DNA from: Mucilaginibacter sp.
GTDB taxonomy: Bacteria; Bacteroidota; Bacteroidia; Sphingobacteriales; Sphingobacteriaceae
Assembly: GCF_028288185.1 (NCBI RefSeq)
Contig: NZ_JAQBOF010000007.1
Location: 27,537-91,536 of the forward strand
Length of the DNA stretch: 64,000 bases
Reading direction: 5' to 3'
Each line of letters opens with the position of its first letter. Position 1 is the first letter of the stretch. Position numbers and translations under genes: made by a program. Under the pieces are notes generated by a model. The model was not told the DNA's origin. It made no database searches and saw only the letters and a program-made list of their open reading frames with translations. Shown in pieces: positions 19,133 through 28,282 of the stretch.

Positions 19133-19942
19133 TTATGCCTGGCGGGGCGGCTGGTTCATTGCTGTTAACATATTGCCGTAAATAGAATTTAACGATGATA
19201 AGTTTCTAGCTAATCGGCCCACTTCTTCTTTAAACTGTTTAGAGTCTTCTAACGATTCATTAAAGTTGTTCATGGTTAATGATAAGTTTTGGTAAAACTT
19301 ATTCATTGATTTTAAATGCGCGCTTGAATCTTGCAGCTCCAACTCATAAACCGCATTTAATGCTGATAGATTTTTAGCCAAATTGTTTACCTGGTCATGA
19401 TATGCTTTCGAATCAACATTAGTATTAGCCAACTCCATTAAATTGCCTGATGCTTTCTCAAACGATAAGGTTAAGTTATCATAGCTTTGTGTAGCAGCCT
19501 TAACTTTTTGCGTAAACGCGATGGTAGCTTCGCCGGCATCGGTAACTTTAGATATACTATTAACTTTATCGCCAAAAGTTCTTAAACCATCGGCAAGACT
19601 GCCAATCAGTTCAGGACCAATTTTAGCTTCTTCCAGCATTTTATCTAAAGCAGCTGTGGTTGATACACCACCGCCAATTGCTTTTGTTGATGCCTTTGGT
19701 AATTCGCCATTAAAATCATGTGCTAATTCCGGATAAGCTCTTGTCCAGTCTATCTCTACTTCCTCACGCTGAAATCCGAGTATGAAAAACAAAATAGCTT
19801 CTGCCCCTAGTCCAAGGGTTATAAATAAGCCGCCGTTTGGCCAATGCTGGATTTTAAATAATAACCCAACAATAACCACTGTTGCACCCCAGGATACAAC
19901 ATTATTAATTCCCCATGGTTGTTTCTTACCTGTACCTGCCAT
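19133..19942 (-). CDS. gldL: T9SS/gliding motor protein GldL
   Basis: GldL is the inner-membrane stator-like partner of GldM and couples proton flow to T9SS work. The 269-residue product has two N-terminal membrane helices (about residues 13-29 and 38-56). The conserved acidic residue in helix two is present as Glu48 in LGLGAEAILFF, along with Lys30 and His33 in FKIQHWP, matching residues known to matter in Flavobacterium GldL. The rest is a cytoplasmic helical tail. It is preceded by gldK with a 40-base gap. Confidence 0.96.
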   Translation of the reverse strand: MAGTGKKQPWGINNVVSWGATVVIVGLLFKIQHWPNGGLFITLGLGAEAILFFILGFQREEVEIDWTRAYPELAHDFNGELPKASTKAIGGGVSTTAALDKMLEEAKIGPELIGSLADGLRTFGDKVNSISKVTDAGEATIAFTQKVKAATQSYDNLTLSFEKASGNLMELANTNVDSKAYHDQVNNLAKNLSALNAVYELELQDSSAHLKSMNKFYQNLSLTMNNFNESLEDSKQFKEEVGRLARNLSSLNSIYGNMLTAMNQPPRQA

Positions 19943-19982
19943 AAAATTCTATTATATTATTTTTAAGTTTTTGGATTATTAA

Positions 19983-21314
19983 TTAGCGCTTGTCTCTTAA
20001 GTCGCGACCCTGGAAGTGTGTTACACAACGAAAACCGATATATGATTTAGCGCTATCCTGGTACTCATAACTACGTGATGAGTTTTGAAGAAAATATCCA
20101 ACATCTTTCCATGAACCACCACGTACAACTTTACGTTTCATTACTTCGGCATCATTCTTTTTAGCATTATAATTAAAGGTAGGTGCCAAATCATTCACAA
20201 ACGTTGATGCCGAGGGATCAAATGCAGATTGTGTCCACTCTGCAACGTTACCGGCCATATTATACAGGCCATAATCATTAGGAAAATAAGATTTTACTTT
20301 TACGGTATAAGTACCGCCATCGTCCGAGTAATTACCACGGCCTGGTTTAAAGTTTGCCAGTAAGCAGCCTTTAGCATTTTTAATATATGGGCCACCCCAT
20401 GGATAATCAGTACCTATCCTACCACCACGTGCAGCATACTCAAACTCATTCTCTGTAGGCAATACATAAGGTGATCGGTGTGGTAAACGGCGTGAATCTT
20501 TATAAGAATTATTATAACGTGTACGCCATACGGTAAACGCGGTAGCCTGTCTCCAGGTTACACCTACTACCGGGTAATCTCTAAATGATGGATGTGAGAA
20601 ATAGCCTTCAACCATTGGCTCATTGGCCGCATACGAAAAATCACTTAACCAAACCAGGGTATCGGGATAAACCGGTACGGTATCACGTTCTATAAAGTCT
20701 GATCGTTTCTTATTTTTATCGTTTTTATAGCGTGCTGCTTCGTTTAGGTCTATATTAGAATAGTTGTATTTTAACACTCTAACGTCTAATTCGTTACGGT
20801 CAAACACACGGTCATCGCCCTGGTAAAACATGCCTTGTAACTTAGCTGCATTAGCATTTGGCGCTTTTTTGCTACCACCGGCACCCCAAATAGGATATCT
20901 TTTTGCATAGGCCCAGTTAATGTATTTTTTGCCTGAAGGATTTGGCGCTGCTGCTGCTCCTTTTCCGGTTGGCGCGCCTATATAATATTTAGGATCATTT
21001 AAATAGGAGGTAATGGCTATCGAGTCGCGAACCCAGTTGACAAACTGCCTGTACTGGCTGTTTGATATTTCTGTTTGATCCATGAAGAAAGCGGGTATAG
21101 TAACCTGTTTGGTTTGGGCTATCTGGGCAAAGGTAATATCCTGATCGGTTTGCCCCATTAAAAAGGTACCGCTTGGCACATAAACCATATTATAGGGTAT
21201 GGGGTCTGCAAACACCTTGGCCTTAGCCCCCAATATCTCGCCTTGGTCTCCTTTATGGCATCCGCTTAGTGCCGCTGTACCTAAAATTGCTATTAAAAAG
21301 TATATCTGCTTCAT
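19983..21314 (-). CDS. gldK: T9SS ring lipoprotein GldK (sulfatase-modifying-factor fold)
   Basis: GldK (PorK) is the outer-membrane lipoprotein of the T9SS ring. The 443-residue product has a lipobox (TAALSGC, Cys19) and an FGE-sulfatase/SUMF1 domain with MVYVPSGTFLMG, GNVAEWTQ, VVRGGSW and GFRCV. It is the first of the four gld genes. The 266 bases upstream are AT-rich with no clear promoter box found. No enzymatic role is implied; in this family the fold is structural. Confidence 0.95.
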   Translation of the reverse strand: MKQIYFLIAILGTAALSGCHKGDQGEILGAKAKVFADPIPYNMVYVPSGTFLMGQTDQDITFAQIAQTKQVTIPAFFMDQTEISNSQYRQFVNWVRDSIAITSYLNDPKYYIGAPTGKGAAAAPNPSGKKYINWAYAKRYPIWGAGGSKKAPNANAAKLQGMFYQGDDRVFDRNELDVRVLKYNYSNIDLNEAARYKNDKNKKRSDFIERDTVPVYPDTLVWLSDFSYAANEPMVEGYFSHPSFRDYPVVGVTWRQATAFTVWRTRYNNSYKDSRRLPHRSPYVLPTENEFEYAARGGRIGTDYPWGGPYIKNAKGCLLANFKPGRGNYSDDGGTYTVKVKSYFPNDYGLYNMAGNVAEWTQSAFDPSASTFVNDLAPTFNYNAKKNDAEVMKRKVVRGGSWKDVGYFLQNSSRSYEYQDSAKSYIGFRCVTHFQGRDLRDKR

Positions 21315-21580
21315 TTTTTACAAATCAAAATCAGGCTATAAAAATATAACACAAAATGACCCCCGAATATATAAAATTTGCTACCCAATATCAAAAAATG
21401 TTTTTATAATTAAAAATAACATCTTTTAAACTGCAAGGCAAATTAATTAACGAATGAACAAATTGGTATATACTCCCAAATCCCTTTAAATTAACTAGTT
21501 ATAAACTATAAGTATTTACTTATCGCTTATACGGCAAAATAAGGAAAAAGTTGCAGACTAGATTAAAAATTACTAAAAAG
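21315..21580. other. AT-rich gap between hemD and gldK
   Basis: No gene, strong hairpin or TAnnTTTG box was found. It separates hemD from gldK on the same strand, so the gldKLMN promoter probably lies here but cannot be pinned down by eye. Confidence 0.4.
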
Positions 21581-22339
21581 CTATTTATTTACCTGCTTGC
21601 AGTATTGCTCGATAGCCATTGTCATGGATGGAGCGGCAGGAGTGGGTGCCGGAATATCTAAAATTAACCCAGCTTCAAGTACTGCTTTATGGGTTGTTGC
21701 ACCAAAAGCCGCTATGCGGGTATTGTTTTGTTTAAAATCCGGAAAGTTTTTATATAATGATTGGATGCTTGACGGGCTAAAGAAGGCTATGATATCATAA
21801 AAAACTTCGGCCAGGTCGCTCAGGTCACTGCAAACTGTGCGGAATAATACAGCTGGTGTGAAGTTGTAGCCATTCTCTAACAAAAAACGCTGGGTTTCTT
21901 CGGCAGCTACATCAGAGCATGGATAAAGAAACTTCTCGTTCGAATGTTTTTTAAGCACTTCGGCCAGGTCGGTAGCTGTTTGTTTACCAAAAAAGATCTT
22001 TCTTTTACGGTATTGAATATATTTTTGAAGGTATAAAGCAATAGTTTCAGACAGGCAGAAATACTTCATTTCTACAGGCACTTCAAAACGCATCTCTTCG
22101 CATATCCTAAAGAAATGATCGGCCGAGTTACGGCTGGTAAATATAACAGCTGTAAAATCTGCAAGGTTAATTTTATCCTTGCGGAAATCTTTAGCCGGCA
22201 CACCTTCAACATGGATAAATGACCTGAAATCAATTTTCAGATTATGCTTCTTTGCCAGCTCTGTGTATGGATTTTTATCGTTTTCGGGCTTTGCTAAAGT
22301 AACCAATATACTTTTCACCTTTTTCTTTCTTTCTTCCAA
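21581..22339 (-). CDS. hemD: Uroporphyrinogen-III synthase (HemD family)
   Basis: HemD closes and inverts ring D of hydroxymethylbilane on the way to haem. The 252-residue product has the two-domain HemD pattern: an early VKSILVTLAKPEN strand, FTSRNSADHFF (like SxNav), and a late FFSPSSIQSLY plus AAFGATTHKAVLEAG, typical of HemD second domains. The upstream start at 22339 is TTG (LEERKKK...); a GTG at 22318 directly before KSILVT is an alternative. It is 25 bases from the end of the DUF4271 gene and probably cotranscribed with it. Confidence 0.85.
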   Translation of the reverse strand: MEERKKKVKSILVTLAKPENDKNPYTELAKKHNLKIDFRSFIHVEGVPAKDFRKDKINLADFTAVIFTSRNSADHFFRICEEMRFEVPVEMKYFCLSETIALYLQKYIQYRKRKIFFGKQTATDLAEVLKKHSNEKFLYPCSDVAAEETQRFLLENGYNFTPAVLFRTVCSDLSDLAEVFYDIIAFFSPSSIQSLYKNFPDFKQNNTRIAAFGATTHKAVLEAGLILDIPAPTPAAPSMTMAIEQYCKQVNK

Positions 22340-22364
22340 ATCGCTAAGTATAAAACCTAAAAAA

Positions 22365-23333
22365 TTATATATTCAATGCTTTAATTAATATCAAAATGGG
22401 GCAAATTTCGAGGGCACAAAGATAGACAAATAAATAAAATTTATGAAATCGAAAATTAGAAATAATATTAACACTGCTGCGCAAGTAAAGCCAGGTAAAA
22501 ATTATTACTATTAATATCAACGCGACTATAAGCAAAGGCTTTATAAATACAGCCGCCAGTAAGCTAAAACATACGGTAACGGGCAAAAACACAAACGCTA
22601 TATTGAAATAAGTTAAGTAAAGTATTGACACATACTCTGTTACCAGTTTTTGTATATCAAAAACAAACCCTACAAACTTTAGAACCAGGAACTTAACAGC
22701 AAACAGCAACAAAATTATCAGCATCAGCGAAATAAATAGCCTGAAACCACTTATACTGTAATAGATCCCTTTATAGGATGCCAGCTGGTACAAAAACAAG
22801 CCAAATGTTAAGCCAAACAATAAAAACAAGCCTACAAATGCCCAGAAATTTATCTGTGTATCATCTTTACTTGCCTGCACCAGCGCGCGTTTACTATAAA
22901 AAGACAGGAACACGTTTTTAATATCCTTATTTAAAGCAATGTTTAATATAGCGGTGTATAACAGCAGCCCTATAATTATTATAATGATCCATTGATCGCG
23001 GGTTTGGCGCGTGTGGCCGGTGCGTAACGTGCTTTTTGCTTTATAGGGGATATCCAGAAACCCGTTGCCGTGATATAAGTGCTCGCGCAAGTATTGCCGG
23101 GCGGCCTGGGCACTTAGTGTAGAGTCGGGATATTTGATGTATTGAAAAGCGATAGAATCTTCGACAAACTTTTTGCGGGCTGCAGTTGCCATTATAACCG
23201 AATCAAGCACCTGCATACCGCCTGATTGGGCGGGGGTAATAACTGTATGGCCGCGAACCGTTGTATCTACCTGTGCGTAGCCGGCAAAGCAGCCAACAAC
23301 CATTAACAGGAAACACCAAACAATAAAACGCAT
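22365..23333 (-). CDS. DUF4271-type integral membrane protein
   Basis: A 322-residue protein with a signal-like first helix ending AGYAQ, a polar stretch of about 90 residues, then about seven membrane helices (QWIIIIIIGLLLYTAIL onward). The helical part resembles DUF4271, a Bacteroidota-specific family often encoded beside hemD. Function is unknown. It leads a two-gene unit with hemD, upstream of gldKLMN. Confidence 0.7.
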   Translation of the reverse strand: MRFIVWCFLLMVVGCFAGYAQVDTTVRGHTVITPAQSGGMQVLDSVIMATAARKKFVEDSIAFQYIKYPDSTLSAQAARQYLREHLYHGNGFLDIPYKAKSTLRTGHTRQTRDQWIIIIIIGLLLYTAILNIALNKDIKNVFLSFYSKRALVQASKDDTQINFWAFVGLFLLFGLTFGLFLYQLASYKGIYYSISGFRLFISLMLIILLLFAVKFLVLKFVGFVFDIQKLVTEYVSILYLTYFNIAFVFLPVTVCFSLLAAVFIKPLLIVALILIVIIFTWLYLRSSVNIISNFRFHKFYLFVYLCALEICPILILIKALNI

Positions 23334-23358
23334 ATTAATAAGCAGGGTTAATATGCTG

Positions 23359-23366
23359 CAAAAATA
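23359..23366 (-). promoter_or_regulatory. -7 box upstream of DUF4271-hemD
   Basis: TATTTTTG on the minus strand fits TAnnTTTG, 25 bases before the ATG. No -33 box was seen at the right spacing. Confidence 0.4.
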
Positions 23367-23415
23367 CCCGAATTATTGGTTGTTTATAGGTTAAGTGTTA
23401 AAAAATAGTATGGCA

Positions 23416-23480
23416 GGGGCTCACCCGGCCTACGCTTCGCTGGACCACCCTCTCTTTCGCAAGTGGGAAAGAGGGTTTTT
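23416..23480. repeat. CTCACCCGG...GCTTCGCTGGACC repeat (short copy)
   Basis: Shares CTCACCCGGnCTACGCTTCG, CTGGACCACCCTCTCTTnC and the following AAGAGGGT hairpin with the longer element at 57654-57853. CCCTCTCTTTC...GAAAGAGGG forms a hairpin followed by T5. Confidence 0.7.
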
Positions 23481-23490
23481 GTATGATAAA

Positions 23491-24300
23491 TTATTTAGAT
23501 AGTTTATTGGGGATGACTGAGGTGGTTGGCTGCCTTAATGATTTTTTAGCTAAAAAAGCTGCTAACTGCTCTATTTTATCAGTGCCGATAATATCAGCGC
23601 CGAAGGCAATCTGGGTATCCCATGATTCGGGCAAATCAGGTCCACCCCAAAATCTAACTAGTTTGCCGGTATTGGTGTGCACACTGTCTACTGTTTTTAG
23701 TAAACGTTTCCTATCGGCTTCAGGGATAGCGCCAACGCCTTTCCATTTAGACCATTTTTCAAAATTAAGGCTTACCTGCCCTACTCTGTCCCATTCGGCC
23801 TGAGTATGCGGATAAACTAAATCGTCATCAAACCATAATATGGATGGATAATCTTTATAGTTTGCAGGTATCGGCCTGTTTCCGCTGATCAGGATTTTCA
23901 ACCGGCCATAAGGGTTCTCTTTGCTCAATAAATAGGGTTTAAGCGGTTTTAGCTCTTTTATCAGTTTGGGCAATAGTTTTCTATAGTCTTCCTTATCATC
24001 TATTAAAAGGCAAAGGCGGCGGGTGGTATCTTTGCGCAGGGCGTATAAAACAGGTTCGAGGTACATGCCTTTTAAAGTACGCTCCGGCTCTAAAGCTTTA
24101 TCGCTATGCGATACCAGCAGTTTGCCATCAACCAAAAATATATCCGCTTCGATAGAGTTAAAGCCGTTATAAAATGCCTTGTAAAACGGTGTATTGTTGG
24201 CATAATCGTTATGCGAATGTGTATACCTGGCTTGTGCAAATGCGTTGCCGGTAATGAAAAACAACAACGGTAATAGTAATAGATGAGCCTTAAATTTCAT
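23491..24300 (-). CDS. PI-PLC/glycerophosphodiester phosphodiesterase-like secreted protein
   Basis: A 269-residue protein with a signal peptide (residues 1-22, ITGNAFAQ). The start of the barrel reads THSHNDYANNTPFYKAF, then SIEADIFLVDGKLLVSHSD, with the paired acidic residues and histidines expected of the PLC-like/GDPD superfamily. Substrate is unknown: phosphodiesters from lipid headgroups are possible. It is the last gene of the run from lacI (37-base gap after the ROK gene), but a link to sugar use is not evident from sequence. Confidence 0.7.
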   Translation of the reverse strand: MKFKAHLLLLPLLFFITGNAFAQARYTHSHNDYANNTPFYKAFYNGFNSIEADIFLVDGKLLVSHSDKALEPERTLKGMYLEPVLYALRKDTTRRLCLLIDDKEDYRKLLPKLIKELKPLKPYLLSKENPYGRLKILISGNRPIPANYKDYPSILWFDDDLVYPHTQAEWDRVGQVSLNFEKWSKWKGVGAIPEADRKRLLKTVDSVHTNTGKLVRFWGGPDLPESWDTQIAFGADIIGTDKIEQLAAFLAKKSLRQPTTSVIPNKLSK

Positions 24301-24337
24301 GGTGATAAAACTAGTATATTTTGATATAACTTCTAAA

Positions 24338-25312
24338 CTATTTTATCTGCATACTCATTACCGCCAAACTAAGCGCCGCCATATCGCCAATATTTTCACC
24401 CAGTCCGGCAGGTACTATCTTACAAACATTTCTGGCTCCAATGTAGGCTTCGCGCTCAATTACCTGCATCATGCGGGTATCTAACAATGATCTTGCACGT
24501 CCGTAAATACTCCCCATAATAATTACTTCGGGATTAAGGATATCTATCAGTAAAGACAATCCTCTGCCCAGAAACTCGGCGCAGGTGTTATAAATATCAA
24601 GCGCCAATTCATCACCATTATGCGCTGCTTCGGCAACAATTTTGGCGGTTAGTTTACCAAGATCATCCAGGCTATTGCAAAAACTCACTTTCTCGCCTAT
24701 CTGCAAACGCTCACGTACTTTGATCTGCGCCAGTTGCGCTATACCACCACCACTACAGTAACCCTCAAAAGATCCTGCCTTACCGAAGCCCACAGGCCCC
24801 ATATCGGCTAAACGTAAGTGGCCAACCTCACCGGCAAAATCAGACGTCCCGGAATAGAGCTGCCCGTTCAGGATCAGCCCTGCCCCCATGCCCGTGCCGA
24901 AAGTTAAAAATATCACATTTTCATAGCCCTGCCCAGCGCCATATTTCCACTCGGCAACGGCGCAGGCATTGGCATCGTTTTGCAGCAAGGCGTTCCTGCC
25001 GAATCGCTTTTCGGTCATTTCAACCATGGAGATATTATCCCAGCCCGGTAAATTTGGAGGCGATAATATCAAACCCTTTTTACTGCTTAACGGGCCACCG
25101 CAGCTTATGCCTATACCATCCAATTGATTATTTGAAACGGTATGTTTTGCCAATAACTCTTCGGCAGCCTTAAACAATGTTTCAATCATTTCATAAGCAG
25201 GGCCGGTAGTTGGTAGCACCACTTTATCGATAATTTCGATAGAATCATCGTCCAATACCTTACCTATAACCACGGCGCATTTAGTACCGCCAATATCAAA
25301 ACCTAATAGCAT
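24338..25312 (-). CDS. ROK-family sugar kinase without the usual zinc cysteines
   Basis: ROK proteins are ATP-dependent sugar kinases or regulators. The 324-residue product has no DNA-binding domain, so it is a kinase. It has the phosphate loop FDIGGTKCAVVIG, LQNDANACAVAEW with the catalytic Asp, and GTGMGAG. In most ROK proteins a CxCGxxGCxE zinc site follows the GH motif. Here that stretch reads MGPVGFGKAGSFEGYCSGG, keeping only one Cys. Glucose, galactose or fructose could be the substrate. It follows the GH32-like gene by six bases. Confidence 0.85.
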   Translation of the reverse strand: MLLGFDIGGTKCAVVIGKVLDDDSIEIIDKVVLPTTGPAYEMIETLFKAAEELLAKHTVSNNQLDGIGISCGGPLSSKKGLILSPPNLPGWDNISMVEMTEKRFGRNALLQNDANACAVAEWKYGAGQGYENVIFLTFGTGMGAGLILNGQLYSGTSDFAGEVGHLRLADMGPVGFGKAGSFEGYCSGGGIAQLAQIKVRERLQIGEKVSFCNSLDDLGKLTAKIVAEAAHNGDELALDIYNTCAEFLGRGLSLLIDILNPEVIIMGSIYGRARSLLDTRMMQVIEREAYIGARNVCKIVPAGLGENIGDMAALSLAVMSMQIK

Positions 25313-25318
25313 ATCTAA

Positions 25319-26797
25319 CTAGTCTTCTTTAAGTGGACTGATCTTAATTGATTTAAACTTCACATTACCGTGCTTGGCATAAAACCAAAGGTAGCCCCCC
25401 TTTTGCTCGGGCACACGGTTAACAATACAGCGTTTGCCGCCAACAGAAACGTCTATCAAATCGTCCTTCATAATAATATCGATCTTAACGGGTTTGTCCA
25501 GTCCATCAACTGCCCTTATCATGGTATTACCCAACCAAACGGTTTTATCCGTTGGCGAGAAGTTTAGGCGATAAGCACGGTCAGCGTCCTGGTCTGATCG
25601 TAAATATAAACCATAATCGGCGGTTAGTGTAGCCGGATCAATTTCTAATGTTATACGGCAATTTGCAGGTACATTTTCCAGGTGAGCCGAACCTACGCCG
25701 CTAACCGTATTAATCACCATGTTTTTCATCGCGTCCATTTTACTATCAACATCGGTTTTAAAATTAAGGTTCAGCGGTGCGCCACTTTCGGGGATCATCT
25801 CTATAGGAAAGCTTGTTGACAACGTACCATCAAGCTCTTGTTTAAGTTCGCGGAATATCATATTACCGCCAAATCGTTCGCCTTCATTATCGCGGTTTTG
25901 GTTTCGGCTGGGTATCCACGCGCCTTCTATCCTACGTCCATTTTTAAAGGCCGCGGTTTTAGCCACGTTTGTCCACGACTCGTTAAGCGCCTGGTATTTA
26001 GGCTCCTGCCATGGGCCATATGGCTTACGCGATTGCACATAATAAGTATCGCCGTTATCACCATACACGAGGTAATACCAGCCATTCCACAAGAAGTAAT
26101 CAGAACATTCAGGCACAGACCCCTGGCCCGTTAGTACCGGGTCAAGAACGGTCCAGTTTTTAAGATCCTTTGATACCATGTGCACCAGCGCGCCGCCTGC
26201 ATGGCGCAATACGGGGTTTTCTTTCGAACTGGAAACGAATAGATGAAACTCACCGGTCTTTTCATCGACAAAAACTTTAGGGTCCCTAAAATCGCGCTTG
26301 CTATAACCCGGTGCCGATGTATAAAACGGGTTAGGCTTTTGTTTATCAAAGTGGATGCCGTCATTACTGATGGCGTAGCTTAATTGCTCGTTTATCTTGC
26401 CGTCATTAATTAATCGCGTAGCATAAAAAGCGTAGTATTTATTTTTGTAGAAGACGATGGAGCCGGTGCAGATAGATTTTTCCCACGGCTCATCAATTCC
26501 TAAAACAATGGGTTCCTGTTTCCAGGTTTTCAGATCAGTAGTAGTACTTAGCGCCCATTGGTGTCCGCCCAACCCACCCAAACTGGCATGATGTGCCGAA
26601 TCTAACAACCAGTACATAGAGAACACGCCGTCCTTATAAAACGGCATGCAATCGCCCACAAATAAATTGCCTTTGGGCCGCCAGTATTGCAGGTTTTTGG
26701 TGCTTTGGATGGCAGGGTCATATTTAACGCCTAGTTTTTGCGCTTTTAGACCGATGCTGGCCAGGATAAAAGGTATTAGTAATAGGTATTTTTTCAT
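25319..26797 (-). CDS. GH32-like secreted glycoside hydrolase (beta-fructosidase candidate)
   Basis: A 492-residue protein with a signal peptide (residues 1-20, GLKAQ). The five-blade propeller region carries a diverged nucleophile motif around Asp49 (FVGDCMPFYKDGVF), the RDP motif at 171-173 (FRDPKVF), and the EC motif at 230-231 (VPECSDYF). RDP and EC are the GH32 pair; the usual WMNDPNG is not intact. HQWALSTTTDLKTW also fits GH32. A C-terminal beta-sandwich (about 350-490) follows. GH43 or another clan J/F hydrolase cannot be excluded. Beta-fructoside release is inferred from the motifs. Confidence 0.75.
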   Translation of the reverse strand: MKKYLLLIPFILASIGLKAQKLGVKYDPAIQSTKNLQYWRPKGNLFVGDCMPFYKDGVFSMYWLLDSAHHASLGGLGGHQWALSTTTDLKTWKQEPIVLGIDEPWEKSICTGSIVFYKNKYYAFYATRLINDGKINEQLSYAISNDGIHFDKQKPNPFYTSAPGYSKRDFRDPKVFVDEKTGEFHLFVSSSKENPVLRHAGGALVHMVSKDLKNWTVLDPVLTGQGSVPECSDYFLWNGWYYLVYGDNGDTYYVQSRKPYGPWQEPKYQALNESWTNVAKTAAFKNGRRIEGAWIPSRNQNRDNEGERFGGNMIFRELKQELDGTLSTSFPIEMIPESGAPLNLNFKTDVDSKMDAMKNMVINTVSGVGSAHLENVPANCRITLEIDPATLTADYGLYLRSDQDADRAYRLNFSPTDKTVWLGNTMIRAVDGLDKPVKIDIIMKDDLIDVSVGGKRCIVNRVPEQKGGYLWFYAKHGNVKFKSIKISPLKED

Positions 26798-26838
26798 TAT
26801 GGTGATTTTTCAATTGATTATAAATTATGATAAAGCGT

Positions 26839-28221
26839 TTAAAGCTCTCTCGGTGTACCGCCTTTGCGCCAATGTTCCTCTATTTCTTCTAATGATTTAC
26901 CTTTAGTTTCGGGGATATAATACCGGCCCCAAAACATACCTACCAGGCAAACACCCGAGTAAAGAAAGAACGTGCCCGATATCCCCAACGAGTTAACCAG
27001 TTTAAAAAATGTAAACGCAACAATGGCGTTAAAACCCCAATGAGATAAAGAACCAATACTCATACCTACACCACGAACATTTAGCGGGAAAACTTCGGAT
27101 ATCAACAACCAACCCAACGGGGCAAGGCTTATGGCGATAAATATGATATAACAAACTATACTTAACACCGCGAAAACAGGCAGGCTTGCGCCTAATGCTT
27201 CTTTAAAATGGAAGCAGATACCCAGCAATGCCAACGACGGGATCATGCCCCAGATACCAATCATGTAAAGTTTACGACGGCCAACTTTATCGAGTAAAAT
27301 CACCGAAACAAAACAGGCTAAAACATTTACTGTACCGATGATAATGGCCGGCACAATAGACGCTGTATTACTAACTATCCCCGCCATTTTAAAGATGATG
27401 GGCGAATAATAAATGATGGTATTCACTCCGGAAAATTGCTGAAAGAAAAATATACCCACCGTAATTATCAATGCAGGGCGCAGCCAGGGTTTTAGTATTT
27501 CGCTACCGTTGGTTTTATTTTCTTTGGTTAGCTCAATGTCGCGCCTCAGGTCGGTTAAGGTTTGTTGGATCAGGTCAGCGTCCTCAACCCTGTTCAGCAC
27601 TGCTTCACCTTCTGCCCACCGGTTTTTACTGATAAGCCAGCGTGGTGTTTCGGGTAAAAAGAACATGCCTATTAATAATATCAGCGCAGGGAATAATCCT
27701 ACAAAAAACATCCATCGCCATGATTCCAAATTAGCATCGTTACCCAACGCATAATCTGTTATGTACGATACCAGGATACCAATAGTGATCATTAACTGGT
27801 TAAGCGTTACCATTGCGCCCCTGCGCCGGGTTGGCGCAATCTCGGCAATATACATGGGTACTACATACGATGTAATACCAATGGCTATACCAATAATAAC
27901 CCGCATCACCATTAAAAACACAATGCTATGCGCATAGGTACAGCCCACTGCCCCTACGGCAAAAATAATGGCGTTAATAATGATCATTTTTTTACGGCCC
28001 AGGTAGTCTGACAATTTGCCGCTGCTGATGGCACCTAATACCGCGCCTACAAGCACGGTAGTTGTTATCCATTCAAGGCTCGAGTCGCCAAGTTTCCAAT
28101 ACTCTTTCATAAACGGCAACGCGCCGGATATTACCCCGGTATCAAAACCAAATAGCAGCCCGCCCGTAGCAGCCACTATGGAAATGAGTAAGACGTTAGA
28201 TCTTATTTTTGTTGGTTTCAT
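26839..28221 (-). CDS. Sugar-porter MFS transporter (XylE/GalP type)
   Basis: A 460-residue inner-membrane protein with twelve predicted helices and sugar-porter signatures: GGLLFGFDTGVISGALPF in helix one, LSDYLGRKK after helix two, PETPRWL, QQFSGVNTIIYYSP, and PETKGKSLEEIEEHW at the end. The family couples monosaccharide uptake to protons. The gene sits between lacI and the GH32-like gene, so it probably imports the hexose released outside. Confidence 0.93.
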   Translation of the reverse strand: MKPTKIRSNVLLISIVAATGGLLFGFDTGVISGALPFMKEYWKLGDSSLEWITTTVLVGAVLGAISSGKLSDYLGRKKMIIINAIIFAVGAVGCTYAHSIVFLMVMRVIIGIAIGITSYVVPMYIAEIAPTRRRGAMVTLNQLMITIGILVSYITDYALGNDANLESWRWMFFVGLFPALILLIGMFFLPETPRWLISKNRWAEGEAVLNRVEDADLIQQTLTDLRRDIELTKENKTNGSEILKPWLRPALIITVGIFFFQQFSGVNTIIYYSPIIFKMAGIVSNTASIVPAIIIGTVNVLACFVSVILLDKVGRRKLYMIGIWGMIPSLALLGICFHFKEALGASLPVFAVLSIVCYIIFIAISLAPLGWLLISEVFPLNVRGVGMSIGSLSHWGFNAIVAFTFFKLVNSLGISGTFFLYSGVCLVGMFWGRYYIPETKGKSLEEIEEHWRKGGTPREL

Positions 28222-28282
28222 TATTTTATTTTTAAGTATATATAGTTGGTTTCTATAATTAGTTTAAAGTGTTCTCAAAAAA

